Assembly (NCBI GenBank): GCA_003116975.1
Contig: BGKB01000019.1
Span: 434,001 to 498,000, forward strand
Direction of reading: 5' to 3'
DNA: 64,000 bases
Origin: Aurantiochytrium sp. KH105
Lineage: Eukaryota; Sar; Bigyra; Thraustochytrida; Thraustochytriidae
Positions 8,542-18,411 of this stretch are shown in pieces. The position numbers and the translations under genes were made by a program. Positions within the stretch are counted from its first letter, which is position 1; every line of letters begins with the position of its first letter. The notes under the pieces are model-generated. The model was given only the letters and a program-made list of their open reading frames with translations, had not been told where the DNA came from and ran no database searches.

Positions 8542-10155
8542 CTATGCCATTGTCATGGATGCAAAATCGAGAATGTGCGCAACGATCTCTTCGTCCGATG
8601 GCGGCGGAAAGGATTGCGTGCTAGCAGAGCGCCCCCCTGAAAGAAGTGCGCCGTCAACATTGCTTCCAGACTCCTGTAAAGGACCTCCAAAATGTGCACG
8701 AACCTCATCCAAGTAACTTGGATCGGAGGACAAACACAAGACAGGCGCGAGAAAACTTGAACATGCCAGTCGTAGCGATTCTCCCGAGTGCTCAAAGCTG
8801 ACGCCCCAGTCAGCACGCGCCTGAGGACGAAGTGACTGCAGTGATACGGAACGACGATTCTGGGGTCCCATTCGGGCGTATTCGGAAAGGCGTGCAAGTT
8901 GTGCAATCCAAGAGACGCGAAATGCCCGATAAAAGAGCTTACTTGACCACGAGAGGCCCCATGATGGTAGAGGTGGCGAGCCGCAGAGCACAATGCCAGC
9001 AAGATGGGCGTTGCCCAAACGTTGCGACGAGGCGAGATACATGGCCACATGGCAACTCAATCCCCAAGCGACGAGCACAAGCCGCCGAGGAGGCCCCTCC
9101 GTTCCTGTTAACCCTGGCTTGCTCTGGCAGCCCGGAACTTGAGTATCAACAGCCCGTGGAGGCGGGGAGCACATTAGAGGATTGAGAGTCTGCGAAGAAA
9201 GATGATGCGCACCCACAATTTCTGCATTCGCAAAGAGACCCCCTGGCGCAGTCGGTGGCCCGTACCCAAGAGGACCGTCTTGCTCAAGGGGTCCATCGAG
9301 GACTTCTTGTTCAATGACACGCATGACTGTCTGTGCTGCTCGCTCGAAGGAAAAGGTGATTGCGCCGAGACAGCCGGATCCCGGAAGTTGGATTTGAATG
9401 GCCGCAAAGCCTGCATCCACAACAGCCTCTACATGAGAGCGCCACGTTTCTGCAACACCGCCAACACCGCTTAGAAAAACGACGACGTTGCCATCCCGAG
9501 GAGGGCATCCGCGCGTCGTGACCGTGTATACATCGAGGATATTTTCGCCAGCAAGAACTTCCTCGAGAAGAGCGTCAGAGTAGAATGCATCATGTTGCTG
9601 ACCTGCTGTAGATGGCTGAGACATATAGATAGCCACGAGAAGGGCCGCGCATGGTAGCAAGAGCCCGAGAGGGACAAGAATCTCGCCGCAGGTATCGAAA
9701 AGAACGAGCTGCTCCGTCAAACAGAGCGTTCCAAAGAGCACGGCAAGACCTGCAAGGGCAGTGACAATGACCGGTCCGAGCCATATCCATGTCAGGCACG
9801 TGCGAATGGGCTCGAGACGGCTTGGCTTGGTGAGCACCACGCTCCCAAATTGCTGCGGCTGGCGGTTCCTGCTCAGAAAGCTCTGACGAAGCGGGCTCGT
9901 TGCCGGCGGGAGACCGTCTCGAATGGGCTCGGCCGCTGCCGAAGACGGGGCGTTGCTCCAGGGCGCCGACGTTGCCACGGCGAGCGAAGAGCGCCCACGG
10001 TTCCCGCTCGCGCCAGCTGTGCCTCGAGCTGCCCCTCGCGGGCTCGACGTCCAGCTCCACGACGATCCTGAGGCCGCGGATCCTGCGTCGTCGTAGATGC
10101 AGTTGCTCTCCGCGCCGACGCCGCTGCGCGCGTTGCCCTGCGCGGAGCTGCTCAT
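8542..10155 (-). CDS. Membrane-anchored alpha/beta-hydrolase-like protein
   Basis: The start is set at the ATG at 10155-10153 (MSSSAQGNARSG), giving 537 residues; the same frame is open another 114 codons upstream, but that part looks like 5' UTR. After a disordered Ser/Ala-rich N-terminus there are two membrane spans (about 118-142 and 155-176). A hydrolase core follows: the strand/oxyanion segment VVVFLSGVGGVAETW, then QIQLPGSG, then the elbow LVAWGLSCHVAMYLAS with the likely nucleophile Ser367. The elbow reads Gly-Leu-Ser-Cys-His rather than the classical Gly-x-Ser-x-Gly. Asp and His partners cannot be assigned with certainty. Substrate is unknown; topology suggests a membrane-bound lipase or esterase. 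The gene diverges from the multi-pass protein at 10952. Confidence 0.6.
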   Translation of the reverse strand: MSSSAQGNARSGVGAESNCIYDDAGSAASGSSWSWTSSPRGAARGTAGASGNRGRSSLAVATSAPWSNAPSSAAAEPIRDGLPPATSPLRQSFLSRNRQPQQFGSVVLTKPSRLEPIRTCLTWIWLGPVIVTALAGLAVLFGTLCLTEQLVLFDTCGEILVPLGLLLPCAALLVAIYMSQPSTAGQQHDAFYSDALLEEVLAGENILDVYTVTTRGCPPRDGNVVVFLSGVGGVAETWRSHVEAVVDAGFAAIQIQLPGSGCLGAITFSFERAAQTVMRVIEQEVLDGPLEQDGPLGYGPPTAPGGLFANAEIVGAHHLSSQTLNPLMCSPPPRAVDTQVPGCQSKPGLTGTEGPPRRLVLVAWGLSCHVAMYLASSQRLGNAHLAGIVLCGSPPLPSWGLSWSSKLFYRAFRVSWIAQLARLSEYARMGPQNRRSVSLQSLRPQARADWGVSFEHSGESLRLACSSFLAPVLCLSSDPSYLDEVRAHFGGPLQESGSNVDGALLSGGRSASTQSFPPPSDEEIVAHILDFASMTMA

Positions 10156-10951
10156 GGCGCTGGGCCGCTCCGCGATCTGCGATCTGCGATGCAGAACTGC
10201 CGGCGCGCGAGCGACCGAGCAAAGTGACCGTAGAGGCGGCCGTGAAAGCGACCGAGTTACCCACCTTCTTATCTCCGCTTGTCTTTCTATAACTTGTAGG
10301 CCACTGCGTGAGAGCCTGACAGCGAGGTTTGAGACTCGCTTCGCCAAATCAATTAGCTGACCCATCCGACATCGACCACGGCTTGGGCCTTTCGAGAGCA
10401 TCGACGCACCTTTGCGAAAGGGACGCCGTCTCAATGTTCTGGTACCGATCGTCCGATGGCGAAAAGGTCGATCAATTTCCTGAACATAAGCACGCAATTT
10501 GTTCTTCGCTGGGAGCCTTTCTTCATTGAATGATTTTTCACATCGTCGGACCGCGATCTGCTTTAGGTCGTCCCACGACTTGGCATGGCATTCCTGTCAA
10601 AGACGTTCGTTCTCCGATTCCTTTGTCGTCGCAGAAAAGCTCAGGGCGAGCCAAGACGAGACGCTTGAGCGCTTTTTTTCAGTCAACAAGCACAAGCCTT
10701 CTGCTTCGAATCCTTTCATCTCTCGCGGTCCGCTTGCTGCAACCTGCTCGAGCACTAGTTGCCGCTGACGACATTCTTTGCCAGGGCCACGGTGGTGGTA
10801 GAAGGTCGCCGGTGGTTGTACGCACGACGATTTCCTGTGACGAGGAAAGTGAAAAGAGCTTGGCCCGAAACGAACAGGCCAAAGCGAACGCACAAGAAGA
10901 GCAAAAGCAAAAGCAAACGCAGTCGCGAGCCAGGTCGACGAGGTCGCGACG
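10156..10951. promoter_or_regulatory. Divergent intergenic region, presumed shared promoter
   Basis: About 0.8 kb between divergent starts. The part nearest each gene is GC-rich. No repeat or defined element is recognised. Part may be coding if the hydrolase starts further upstream. Confidence 0.3.
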
Positions 10952-12073
10952 ATGGCGTCGCGCGCGACGGCGCTGGCGCGGAGACCCGCGCTGGCGGCGC
11001 CGGCGCTGGCTTGCGCGGCCTCCGCGCTGGCAGAGCTGGGCGGCGCGGCGCTGGGCGGCGATGGACCGGGCGGCAGCAGCGGCGCCAAGACCGCCGCCGC
11101 CGTCGCGCAGGCCGCGGCGCTGGCGGGCGCGACGGCGGTGCTGAGCGCGGTCGCCGTGCGGCTGGACATGGAGCCGCTGCTGCAGCAGCGCAGGCGCAAC
11201 AAGCCCGTCCCGAAAACTGTCCTGGCCGGCGGCGGCGCCGTCGTCCTGGCAGGACTCGCGGCAGGCGTCGCGGTGCTGCTTCTTCAGGGCCGCGGCGGTG
11301 CAGGCCAGGCTGTGGCGGGCGGCTTTGCGGTCCTGAGTGCATGGCTCGGGATGCTGGCGGCGTTGTGGGCCGGCGCAGTGATTCTGACGCTCTGGGTCGT
11401 GGAGCTCGAACTGTCCAAGCCCCCGGACGCGCCCATGGACTCTGTTTTGTTGTATCACTTGCGCTGCCTTTGCTGGTCCGAGGAATCGCGCCGCGCCATC
11501 TTGGTGTGCGGCCCTCTCGCTCTAACGGCGGTTCTTGGGGCCATTCTCACCGCCGCGCACTGGAACGACGCCGAGGGCGGCGCCGCGTGCCGTGACGAGC
11601 GCCGTACATATTTGAGCGTGGCGACTGCGCTCCTTGGAACCTATGCTGTCATGGTCTCTGCGCTTGTACGCTGCTCTTACCTTGGGCGTCGCGGAGCCTT
11701 GGCAATCATCATTTGTATCATTTTATCAAGTCTCGCGTGGGGATGTGCTGGCACGATCAGCATGAGTACAAGCGACTGCACAACGGCGGCCGAACCAGCT
11801 GCCATGCACATGCTCCTTGTCATCTTTGGCATCACCACTTTGGTCTTCACTCTTCTGTGCAATACTGAGGCTGCACTCGCGCCTCTCCCTTCGCAACATT
11901 TTGACATGTTATCGCACGCTGCGCCTGCTGCAGTCACGCGATACGTCGATCGTCTTGAACGGATATCTGAAGTCGGCAGCGCGTTCAACGAAGAAGATAG
12001 CAACGAGCAAGACGATTCCGACGAAAATGACAGCAATGGCAGCAATGACGGCGCTGCCTTGATCTCACGCTGA
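10952..12073 (+). CDS. Multi-pass membrane protein, unknown
   Basis: A 373-residue, strongly hydrophobic protein with roughly seven to eight predicted membrane spans. These include about residues 46-70, 88-112, 118-150, 184-203, 220-240, 250-268 and 285-305. An Ala/Gly-rich N-terminus precedes them. A hydrophilic C-terminal tail is rich in Asp, Glu, Asn and Ser (NEEDSNEQDDSDENDSNGS). No transporter or receptor signature is recognised. The ATG (MASRATALARR, context ACGATGGCG) is the first in the frame after a GC-rich leader. Early codons are extremely GC-rich, the later half less so. Confidence 0.6.
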   Translation: MASRATALARRPALAAPALACAASALAELGGAALGGDGPGGSSGAKTAAAVAQAAALAGATAVLSAVAVRLDMEPLLQQRRRNKPVPKTVLAGGGAVVLAGLAAGVAVLLLQGRGGAGQAVAGGFAVLSAWLGMLAALWAGAVILTLWVVELELSKPPDAPMDSVLLYHLRCLCWSEESRRAILVCGPLALTAVLGAILTAAHWNDAEGGAACRDERRTYLSVATALLGTYAVMVSALVRCSYLGRRGALAIIICIILSSLAWGCAGTISMSTSDCTTAAEPAAMHMLLVIFGITTLVFTLLCNTEAALAPLPSQHFDMLSHAAPAAVTRYVDRLERISEVGSAFNEEDSNEQDDSDENDSNGSNDGAALISR

Positions 12074-12669
12074 TACGGCGCAACGTCCGTACTCTACAAG
12101 CAATTTTTTGAAGACAATGAGTTTCGAAGGAGGCCGCCGGCCAACACTTTCGTCCCAAATTTCGACAAAAAAGTACTGTTCAGAGTATCATACTCTGGCA
12201 CACAGGATGTATAGTCGTAGACTGCGCTCAAGTTAGAGACGCGTAGCGAAGTTTCAATGGTGCAAGGTCAGATCCCGCAAGCCGAGATTTCGTTCCAAGT
12301 CATGGGGCTGATTGAGGGCAAAGTTTGCTTTCGGTCTTCTTGATCGACCGAAATGGGCAGAATTAAGTCGTCGCTTCCTGTTCTGAATTTTGCCTGGGTT
12401 CTTATGCACGTATGCAAGTGAACCTGAGCCTCTTTCTCAACTTGATTGCCTGATTATATATCATGATTTATAAAGGAAACGCTGAAGAAAGAAATTACGT
12501 TCATTCTCTTCTGGACTTCGTTCTTCGAGCCCCTCGTTGTCTTATTTCTTTTTCGAAACTCATCGTCACTGCATGTATAGATTACGTACATCACATACTC
12601 TTACTTTATGGAAAAGAAGATAGTCCTCAATGTAGCTTTCATGTGCGGAGCAAAGAAAGGAGCTCTCCA
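12074..12669. other. Convergent 3' intergenic region
   Basis: About 0.6 kb, AT-richer than the flanking genes, between two converging genes. No gene, repeat or RNA is seen. Confidence 0.4.
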
Positions 12670-15630
12670 CTAGAGGATGACGATCGTCTTCAAGAGAGTT
12701 AGAAGCGTCATGGGATTCGCATCGAGGAAACCAAGAACATTTTCCTGCGTAATGTAGAACAGGACGCCCTCATCCGAGTCGCACTTGAGTGTGACCGTAA
12801 GTTCTGCATTGGCGCTCATGGCAAAAAGATCGCAAACAAAACACCCGGTGGTGAGAGGGTCAAAAGAAAGAGACTCGGACTCCTGTGCCATGTGAGCTCG
12901 CTTCTGATGCGGATGCCGCGTCGCCGTGAGAAGCTCAAAGGGATCGGCATTGTGTACCTCCTCAAAGACAAAGTCGCCAGATAGAATCAGCACTGCACCG
13001 TGGCCCGTGCTGCCCTTGCGCCAGACTTCGTCTCCTCGCTTAAACTGCCGGCGGTGAAGAAAGGCTTGCAAGCTCGTCTTTTGCGCAGCAGACAGTCGAC
13101 GAAGCAGCGAGTTGCGGGCAATGGCGTGCCAGCTGCCATCCATGCGACTACGCACGAGGCACTCCATCTTTGCGTAAAGCTTCTTGTCCTTCATGAGAAA
13201 GTAGTGGAACGCGTACTTGTCCACCTCGACAATCGTGCATGCAGTTTCTGCCACAATCGTCGCCGTACGGTCCTCACCTGTAATGACGGAGATCTCACCC
13301 AAGTAGTCGCCTACCTTGAAAACCTTTTTGGTCTTTCCGAATGAAACGGAAGCTTCGCCAGACATAATGACCATAAACTTGTCGCCAGGAGTGCCCTTTT
13401 CCGCAATAATCTGTCCGGGCTGGTAGTCCACGTTGGTGGACATGAGTAGTAGCTCCAGGGCCTGTGGGATCGGGAACCCGCGGAATATATCGACGCCCGC
13501 GATAAGCTGCATAAACCGCAGTGTATCCTGCGTGTCGGTGTTTGGAATGAGCACCGCGGTATTTTCGAGTCCGGGTTGACTCACCTTAAGGCCTGCAGCA
13601 ATCGCATTGGCCTGGTCTTTGTTGCCAATATGGATGAGCTGGATGTTGGCTCGATGTTCGGGTGGAAGGCTGTCAAACGCCGAAATCGGCGTATGGATTG
13701 GCGGAACACCTGCCTCGTGCAATACCAGGTCGCTGTGCCATGGAAAGTTGAGCAGAGCGTCGCAACGGGCCCGACTGAGCACACCGCGTTCATGCATCTC
13801 CTCGAGACCTTTGGGCTCGTAAAAGGTGTCTGCCGAATACACCATACTCTTGCCTTCAAAGGTGACCTCAAAACCGACGCACGGAATGGCGTGCAAGGAG
13901 TAGAAGAATCGAAACGAGGCCCCGCCCCAGTACGTTGGCTCTTCGACAAAAACCGGACGAAAGTTGACGAGCTGGCGCAGAAAGTCTGATCCGAGGCCCG
14001 CAACACCGCTGTACTTGCGAAGCAAGGACTGAAATATTGTCTTGGTCGTCATAAGCGTGACCTTGTCCTCGGTAATGACTTTCTGGATCGTTCCTGCGTC
14101 ATGATCGGCATGGCAGTGCGTAAGAATGGTCGCAGTGATGAGCTTGGGCTGAATACCATTCATTTTCAGGAATTCGCCGCTGTGCGGCGGCGGGTCCACC
14201 ATGATGCCCTGGCCATTAATCCAGATGACAAAGCCAGACGTCGACCCAAGAGCGTCGAAACCGTGCGAATTACCCAGAATCGTCATTCCGAAGCGTGGAA
14301 TGCTAAAATTTGATATTGGTGTCTCCAGCGTCGCGCTTGGCGAAGACACCACAGAATTTTCAGGATCATCGTCCGCCCCGAGAACACCCAGAGATGCAGG
14401 TTGTCGAGGAACGGCTGTAGTCGGGTCCATGCCAGGAAAGAAGCAACTGCTCGCCTCGTCGTCAGAAATAGCCGCAAGAAGCGTATCCTCCTGCAAGACC
14501 GTAAAACCAAAGGACTCATCCTTGATCACTACGTCGTTATCAAGCCGGCACTCCCCAAGTGCATTAAAATAAGCAAACTTGACAAGGTTTGAGACCTTGA
14601 TGGCCGGCGTTCCTGGCCGAGGTTCGCAAAAGACGGCCATCTCCTTGACGTGATCAGGCCGCGCAGCCAACACGTCCTCGGAAGCAAAGCGAGAGTACTC
14701 TTCGTTGATGTAGAGCTGGTCCTCGTCGGGACCATCGAGGGCTTCCTTCATTATGGTCAAGAGATCTTCGGAGCAGTCCTGGTACGTGATGAGCGTCATT
14801 TGCCTCTTTCTCACGAAGAAGTTGAAGAACGCCGGGAACTCAATCTCGCTCACGTTGATTCCAGCCTGCATATTGAATCTCTCGCGAGGGACAACGAACA
14901 AGGTCGGAACTTCGAGACCCAAGTTCATGCTGTCCTTGACCGTCTCTGGCGGGATACCAAATTGCACCGGTCCGGCTTTGGTATGCACGTAGACCCCGCC
15001 ACGAGTCAAATGATAGACGGACTGAGGCCCCCCTCCGGGCTGACCCATGTTTGTGTTCGAGTCGAGGCTGCTAAAGGCGACGCTCTGTTTGGACTTTTTC
15101 CCTCGAAGATGCAGGTTCAGTTGTTTTGCAATGCGAGACGGGCCTCGATTGTACGTATCATTATTGGACTTGGTGCCACCAAAGCTGCTTGCGCCGCTGG
15201 TGCTACTGCTCGCGAGGCTGCTTGAGAGCGCCGCCGACACGCGCTTGTTTATGTTGTGTCGACTCATTGTAAACGCTGCGTCCTTGGGCGCCGACACGCG
15301 TTTGTCGCCCGGTGAAGCCTTGAGGTGTCGGAGATACGGCGCGCCGCCAGCTTCCCAGGTGTCATCTTCGCCGGACTTGAGCTGATTAATTTCCACCGTC
15401 AGACTGGCAATTTTACACTTGTGATTCTCCACCTCTTGCAGACGTCGCTTATTTTCTTCTTTGGTTTGTTCGAGAATGTGCTTGAGCTCTGCGTTAGCAT
15501 TTTCGAGCTGGGCGCGAGCAGCCTTGAGCGACTCATTCTCTCGGGCTACGCTGCCAGCATCCACAACCGGTTTTGCTTCCTCGGGCTGAGACGGGGAGAT
15601 CGTCTTCGGTTTACTTCTAGCTGTGCCCAT
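12670..15630 (-). CDS. Metallo-beta-lactamase fold protein with cyclic-nucleotide-binding domains (GbpA/GbpB-like phosphodiesterase)
   Basis: 986 residues. The order is: N-terminal coiled coil (about 25-90), Ser-rich linker, an unassigned globular part (about 230-400), a metallo-beta-lactamase domain (about 440-690) and two C-terminal cNMP-binding domains. The MBL metal motif is LTHCHADHDAG, with His505, His507, Asp509 and His510. The first cNMP domain has a good phosphate-binding cassette (GDYLGEISVITGEDRTATI, about 775-795). The second (about 865-900, FLHRRQFKRGDEVW) looks degenerate. MBL followed by paired cNMP domains is the layout of Dictyostelium GbpA/GbpB (PdeD/PdeE), cyclic-nucleotide-stimulated phosphodiesterases. 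Hydrolysis of cAMP or cGMP with allosteric activation is inferred from that layout, not shown. The ATG context is GCCCATGGG-like (MGTARSKPK), suggesting possible N-myristoylation of Gly2. Confidence 0.82.
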   Translation of the reverse strand: MGTARSKPKTISPSQPEEAKPVVDAGSVARENESLKAARAQLENANAELKHILEQTKEENKRRLQEVENHKCKIASLTVEINQLKSGEDDTWEAGGAPYLRHLKASPGDKRVSAPKDAAFTMSRHNINKRVSAALSSSLASSSTSGASSFGGTKSNNDTYNRGPSRIAKQLNLHLRGKKSKQSVAFSSLDSNTNMGQPGGGPQSVYHLTRGGVYVHTKAGPVQFGIPPETVKDSMNLGLEVPTLFVVPRERFNMQAGINVSEIEFPAFFNFFVRKRQMTLITYQDCSEDLLTIMKEALDGPDEDQLYINEEYSRFASEDVLAARPDHVKEMAVFCEPRPGTPAIKVSNLVKFAYFNALGECRLDNDVVIKDESFGFTVLQEDTLLAAISDDEASSCFFPGMDPTTAVPRQPASLGVLGADDDPENSVVSSPSATLETPISNFSIPRFGMTILGNSHGFDALGSTSGFVIWINGQGIMVDPPPHSGEFLKMNGIQPKLITATILTHCHADHDAGTIQKVITEDKVTLMTTKTIFQSLLRKYSGVAGLGSDFLRQLVNFRPVFVEEPTYWGGASFRFFYSLHAIPCVGFEVTFEGKSMVYSADTFYEPKGLEEMHERGVLSRARCDALLNFPWHSDLVLHEAGVPPIHTPISAFDSLPPEHRANIQLIHIGNKDQANAIAAGLKVSQPGLENTAVLIPNTDTQDTLRFMQLIAGVDIFRGFPIPQALELLLMSTNVDYQPGQIIAEKGTPGDKFMVIMSGEASVSFGKTKKVFKVGDYLGEISVITGEDRTATIVAETACTIVEVDKYAFHYFLMKDKKLYAKMECLVRSRMDGSWHAIARNSLLRRLSAAQKTSLQAFLHRRQFKRGDEVWRKGSTGHGAVLILSGDFVFEEVHNADPFELLTATRHPHQKRAHMAQESESLSFDPLTTGCFVCDLFAMSANAELTVTLKCDSDEGVLFYITQENVLGFLDANPMTLLTLLKTIVIL

Positions 15631-17150
15631 GGTGGGTGGCCTCTCCGAGAGGGTGGGGGCGGGGAAGACGACTGACGGCGCGAGAAATTTGAGCGGGGTT
15701 TGGAGTAGAGGTCCTTTAGGGCGATTGTTCTATGAATATGAACCAACCAACGTTTCCTCGCCGCTCGCCTCCTCCTCCTCCTCCCCCTCGTCGCTTCTAT
15801 CTGATCCACGGAGACAGGGCTAAAAGGAGGAAAAAAGGTGTTCTTGCTCTCGGCGTCGGTCGGTCGGTCGGCCGGCCGGTCGGTCGGTGCACCACCGCTT
15901 CGCGCAAGACGGTTCGCTTTGTTCCTCTGCTCTTGCTCCCGTACCCGCGAGGCCGCGCTCGTCTCCACGCGCCGCCTCGCTCGCCGCTCCCTCGCGCGGT
16001 GCAGCGCAGCGCAGCACAGCGCGGCGCAGGGCAATCTCCCGCGCCCGCCGCGCGGACGCGTTGCGGCTCTCCTCTCGCGGCTCTCCCCGCGATCGCTGCC
16101 TTGCCTTGCCTTGCCTTGCCTTGCCCTGGCCTGCCCGCTAAACTTGCTCGCTCGCCGCCTGCCCGCCTGCCGCGCCGTCCTCCGTTCGCCCTCTCGCTCG
16201 CGCGCTCGCTCGCTGGCCGCGCGGCGCGTGCACGCGTGTCTTCGCGCACGTACTCGTTTAGCGCCGCCGCAATCGATCTCCTCGCGTCCCACGCACGCGC
16301 CCCTGCGCCGCGCGCGACGGACCCGCGCGCCCTGACCTGGCGACCTGCCGCCGCCCGGCTGCAGCTGCTGGCTGGCCCCGCCCCGCCGCGGGCATCCCCG
16401 CGCGAGCCTCGACGCAAGCGCTTTGAGCGGTCGCGGCTATGCTATGCGGCGCGATGCGTGCTATGCCCGGAGGAGCCGCGGCGCGCCGTTGGTAGACCCG
16501 CCGCCCTTGAGGTGCACCTGGCGACTTTCGCCCGATGGAGTTGCCCCGACGCGCGTCAGTTGGGTGCAGCGAAGCTGCCGGGGAAACTAGAGGTGGGGCA
16601 AACTGTTGCGAAATACACCCAAACGCAACGGATAGGTTCGGAGCGGGGCCAACGGATCTGGCAGGGCGGTGCTTCGGGCGGAAGGACGAGGAGGAAGGAA
16701 GTGAGAGAGAGAGAACGAGCAAGCGAACCTGCGCGGAGGGAGACAAACGACAGCGTGGTGAGGGCGAGAGATTTTTCTGTTCTCGGTAGAGCTTTTTGGA
16801 TTTGTTCGTGAGTTTGACGCTGTGTAGCATGGAGTGGTCGTGTTTAGCGTGAACACTGAAGCGAAGGAGATCCGCCCGCGCCGACGTCGAGAATGAGAGG
16901 TTGCGCGATGCGAAAGGCAGGGGGGTAGTTGGTGCCAGTGACTAAGCGTGTGCTATGGTCCTTTTACTGAAGGTTAGGACAATTTATGTGCTCGATCGTT
17001 TGATCAATGAATGACGGCACCGACGGATCTCACAACATTCATCATCTGCGCCTACTAGTGTATATGCGTGTTTGTGTGCGCGCTAGCTGGCTGGACAAAA
17101 AAGGACGCAAGGTACGACGCAGAAGTTGAGAGTCATCGCGCGTCGCGACA
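15631..17150. promoter_or_regulatory. 1.5-kb GC-rich, repeat-rich divergent intergenic region
   Basis: This lies between divergent starts. Very GC- and CpG-rich from about 15760 to 16500, with short tandem repeats: CGGT repeats at about 15856-15887 and (CCTTG)n at about 16099-16125. A purine-rich stretch lies around 16680-16740. Long frames on both strands here are Arg/Ala/Pro-rich and judged spurious. Promoter function is inferred from position only. Confidence 0.4.
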
Positions 17151-18179
17151 ATGGCCACGCCCGAGACGCACGAACTGGCGGTGAACCCGAACGAGCACAA
17201 GTTAGAGCGAAGCAAGCTCATCAATGTGCGTTGTCTCAAGGAAGCCTTTGGCCTCTTTGGGGTGCAAGAGGGTGACCGTATCGAGACCCGCGACCTTGTC
17301 ATCCTCACCGCCACCGTAGAGGAAGAGCTCAAGGCCGTCAAGCAAGAGTGCGAGTCGGCACGCGACTATGATGCAGCAGCCAAAGTCCGGGATCGTCTGC
17401 GCAACATTCAGGAAGAATTTCTCTCGATCCAACTTCAAGATCAAGCCAAAGATCAGGCCGACGAGCGCCGCAAGTTTGAAGATGCCAAACGCAAGATCAG
17501 CCGCGGATTAGACACGGCGAATCGCGATGCCTATGCAGAACTCGAAGCTCTATGCGACACGAGACTTGCACACTTGCAACATGCACACGACGTGCAGCGC
17601 GCAAACCTGGAATCGTATATTGAAAACATGCACCGACCTCGAGTCCGATACAGCAAAGGACTGCTGGACCTCATGCACAGTGAAAAGCATTTGCGTAATT
17701 TTGACCAGTTCGAAGACGCCAAGGCCGTCGATCGCATCATCGCAAAACGCAGGCCCAAGGAAGTCGCGCATCATGAACGTCAAATTCAACACAAAATTAG
17801 CGTACTTCGTCGCAAACTTGCGGAGCGCCAGGAGTTCGAGCTCGTCAAGCTGCGCGAGAAATTGCATGACCTCAAGCTACGGCACGAGCGCAACCACGAG
17901 CGCCGTCTTGACATGACGCAGGTGCGGATGCAGCTGCACTTCAAAGACATGTCCAATCGTCACATGACGGTGGGTCAGAAGCCCGAGCGCTTTTGCGCGG
18001 TTCGTGGCGGCCGTGTTCGACCCGTCGTGAAGAAGCGCGCCGGTTACCGTGACACAGATGCTACTTTTCGCGGCACGCAGCTTCTTCGATCTGTGCAGGG
18101 AGACGCCATCAAGGATGTTGTCTCTTTGTGCCAAATCCACAAATTTGGTCAAGGTGATGCCCCGTATGAAGACCGATGA
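17151..18179 (+). CDS. Coiled-coil protein with UVR-like helical hairpin, unknown
   Basis: 342 residues, almost entirely charged alpha-helix. Residues about 56-90 (EEELKAVKQECESARDYDAA and onward) match the general pattern of a UVR-type helical hairpin, in which an acidic helix and a DYDAAAKVRDRL-like helix pair. Long coiled coil follows to about 265, then a basic region (RPVVKKRAGYRDTD) and a short globular C-terminus. Similar small coiled-coil proteins are found in flagellate cytoskeletons, so an axonemal or basal-body role is conceivable but unsupported by any signature. The start ATG (MATPETHELAV, context ACAATGGCC) is good. Confidence 0.6.
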   Translation: MATPETHELAVNPNEHKLERSKLINVRCLKEAFGLFGVQEGDRIETRDLVILTATVEEELKAVKQECESARDYDAAAKVRDRLRNIQEEFLSIQLQDQAKDQADERRKFEDAKRKISRGLDTANRDAYAELEALCDTRLAHLQHAHDVQRANLESYIENMHRPRVRYSKGLLDLMHSEKHLRNFDQFEDAKAVDRIIAKRRPKEVAHHERQIQHKISVLRRKLAERQEFELVKLREKLHDLKLRHERNHERRLDMTQVRMQLHFKDMSNRHMTVGQKPERFCAVRGGRVRPVVKKRAGYRDTDATFRGTQLLRSVQGDAIKDVVSLCQIHKFGQGDAPYEDR

Positions 18180-18411
18180 TCAACACTCCGCTACAGCGCG
18201 ACTGCACAAGAAAACAAAAAGTCGTAACGTCTTTCAAGCCCTTTTATAAATCAACATCAAAAGAAAAAGTACGAAATGAAAGTAGTAAGACACCAACACT
18301 TCTCTTCTCTTCTCTTCTCCTTGCTCCCAATCCCGTTCCCCTCTCCTCCTTGCGTAACTCCTGCGAATTGTGCCGCATGAACGCGTAAATGAAAGGAAGC
18401 GAACAAGTTTT

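Noticed and set aside
15732-16811. Plus-strand frame of 359 codons in the divergent gap
   Set aside because: Arg/Ala/Pro/Ser-rich with many frames open on both strands. No domain, and the DNA is simple-repeat-rich.
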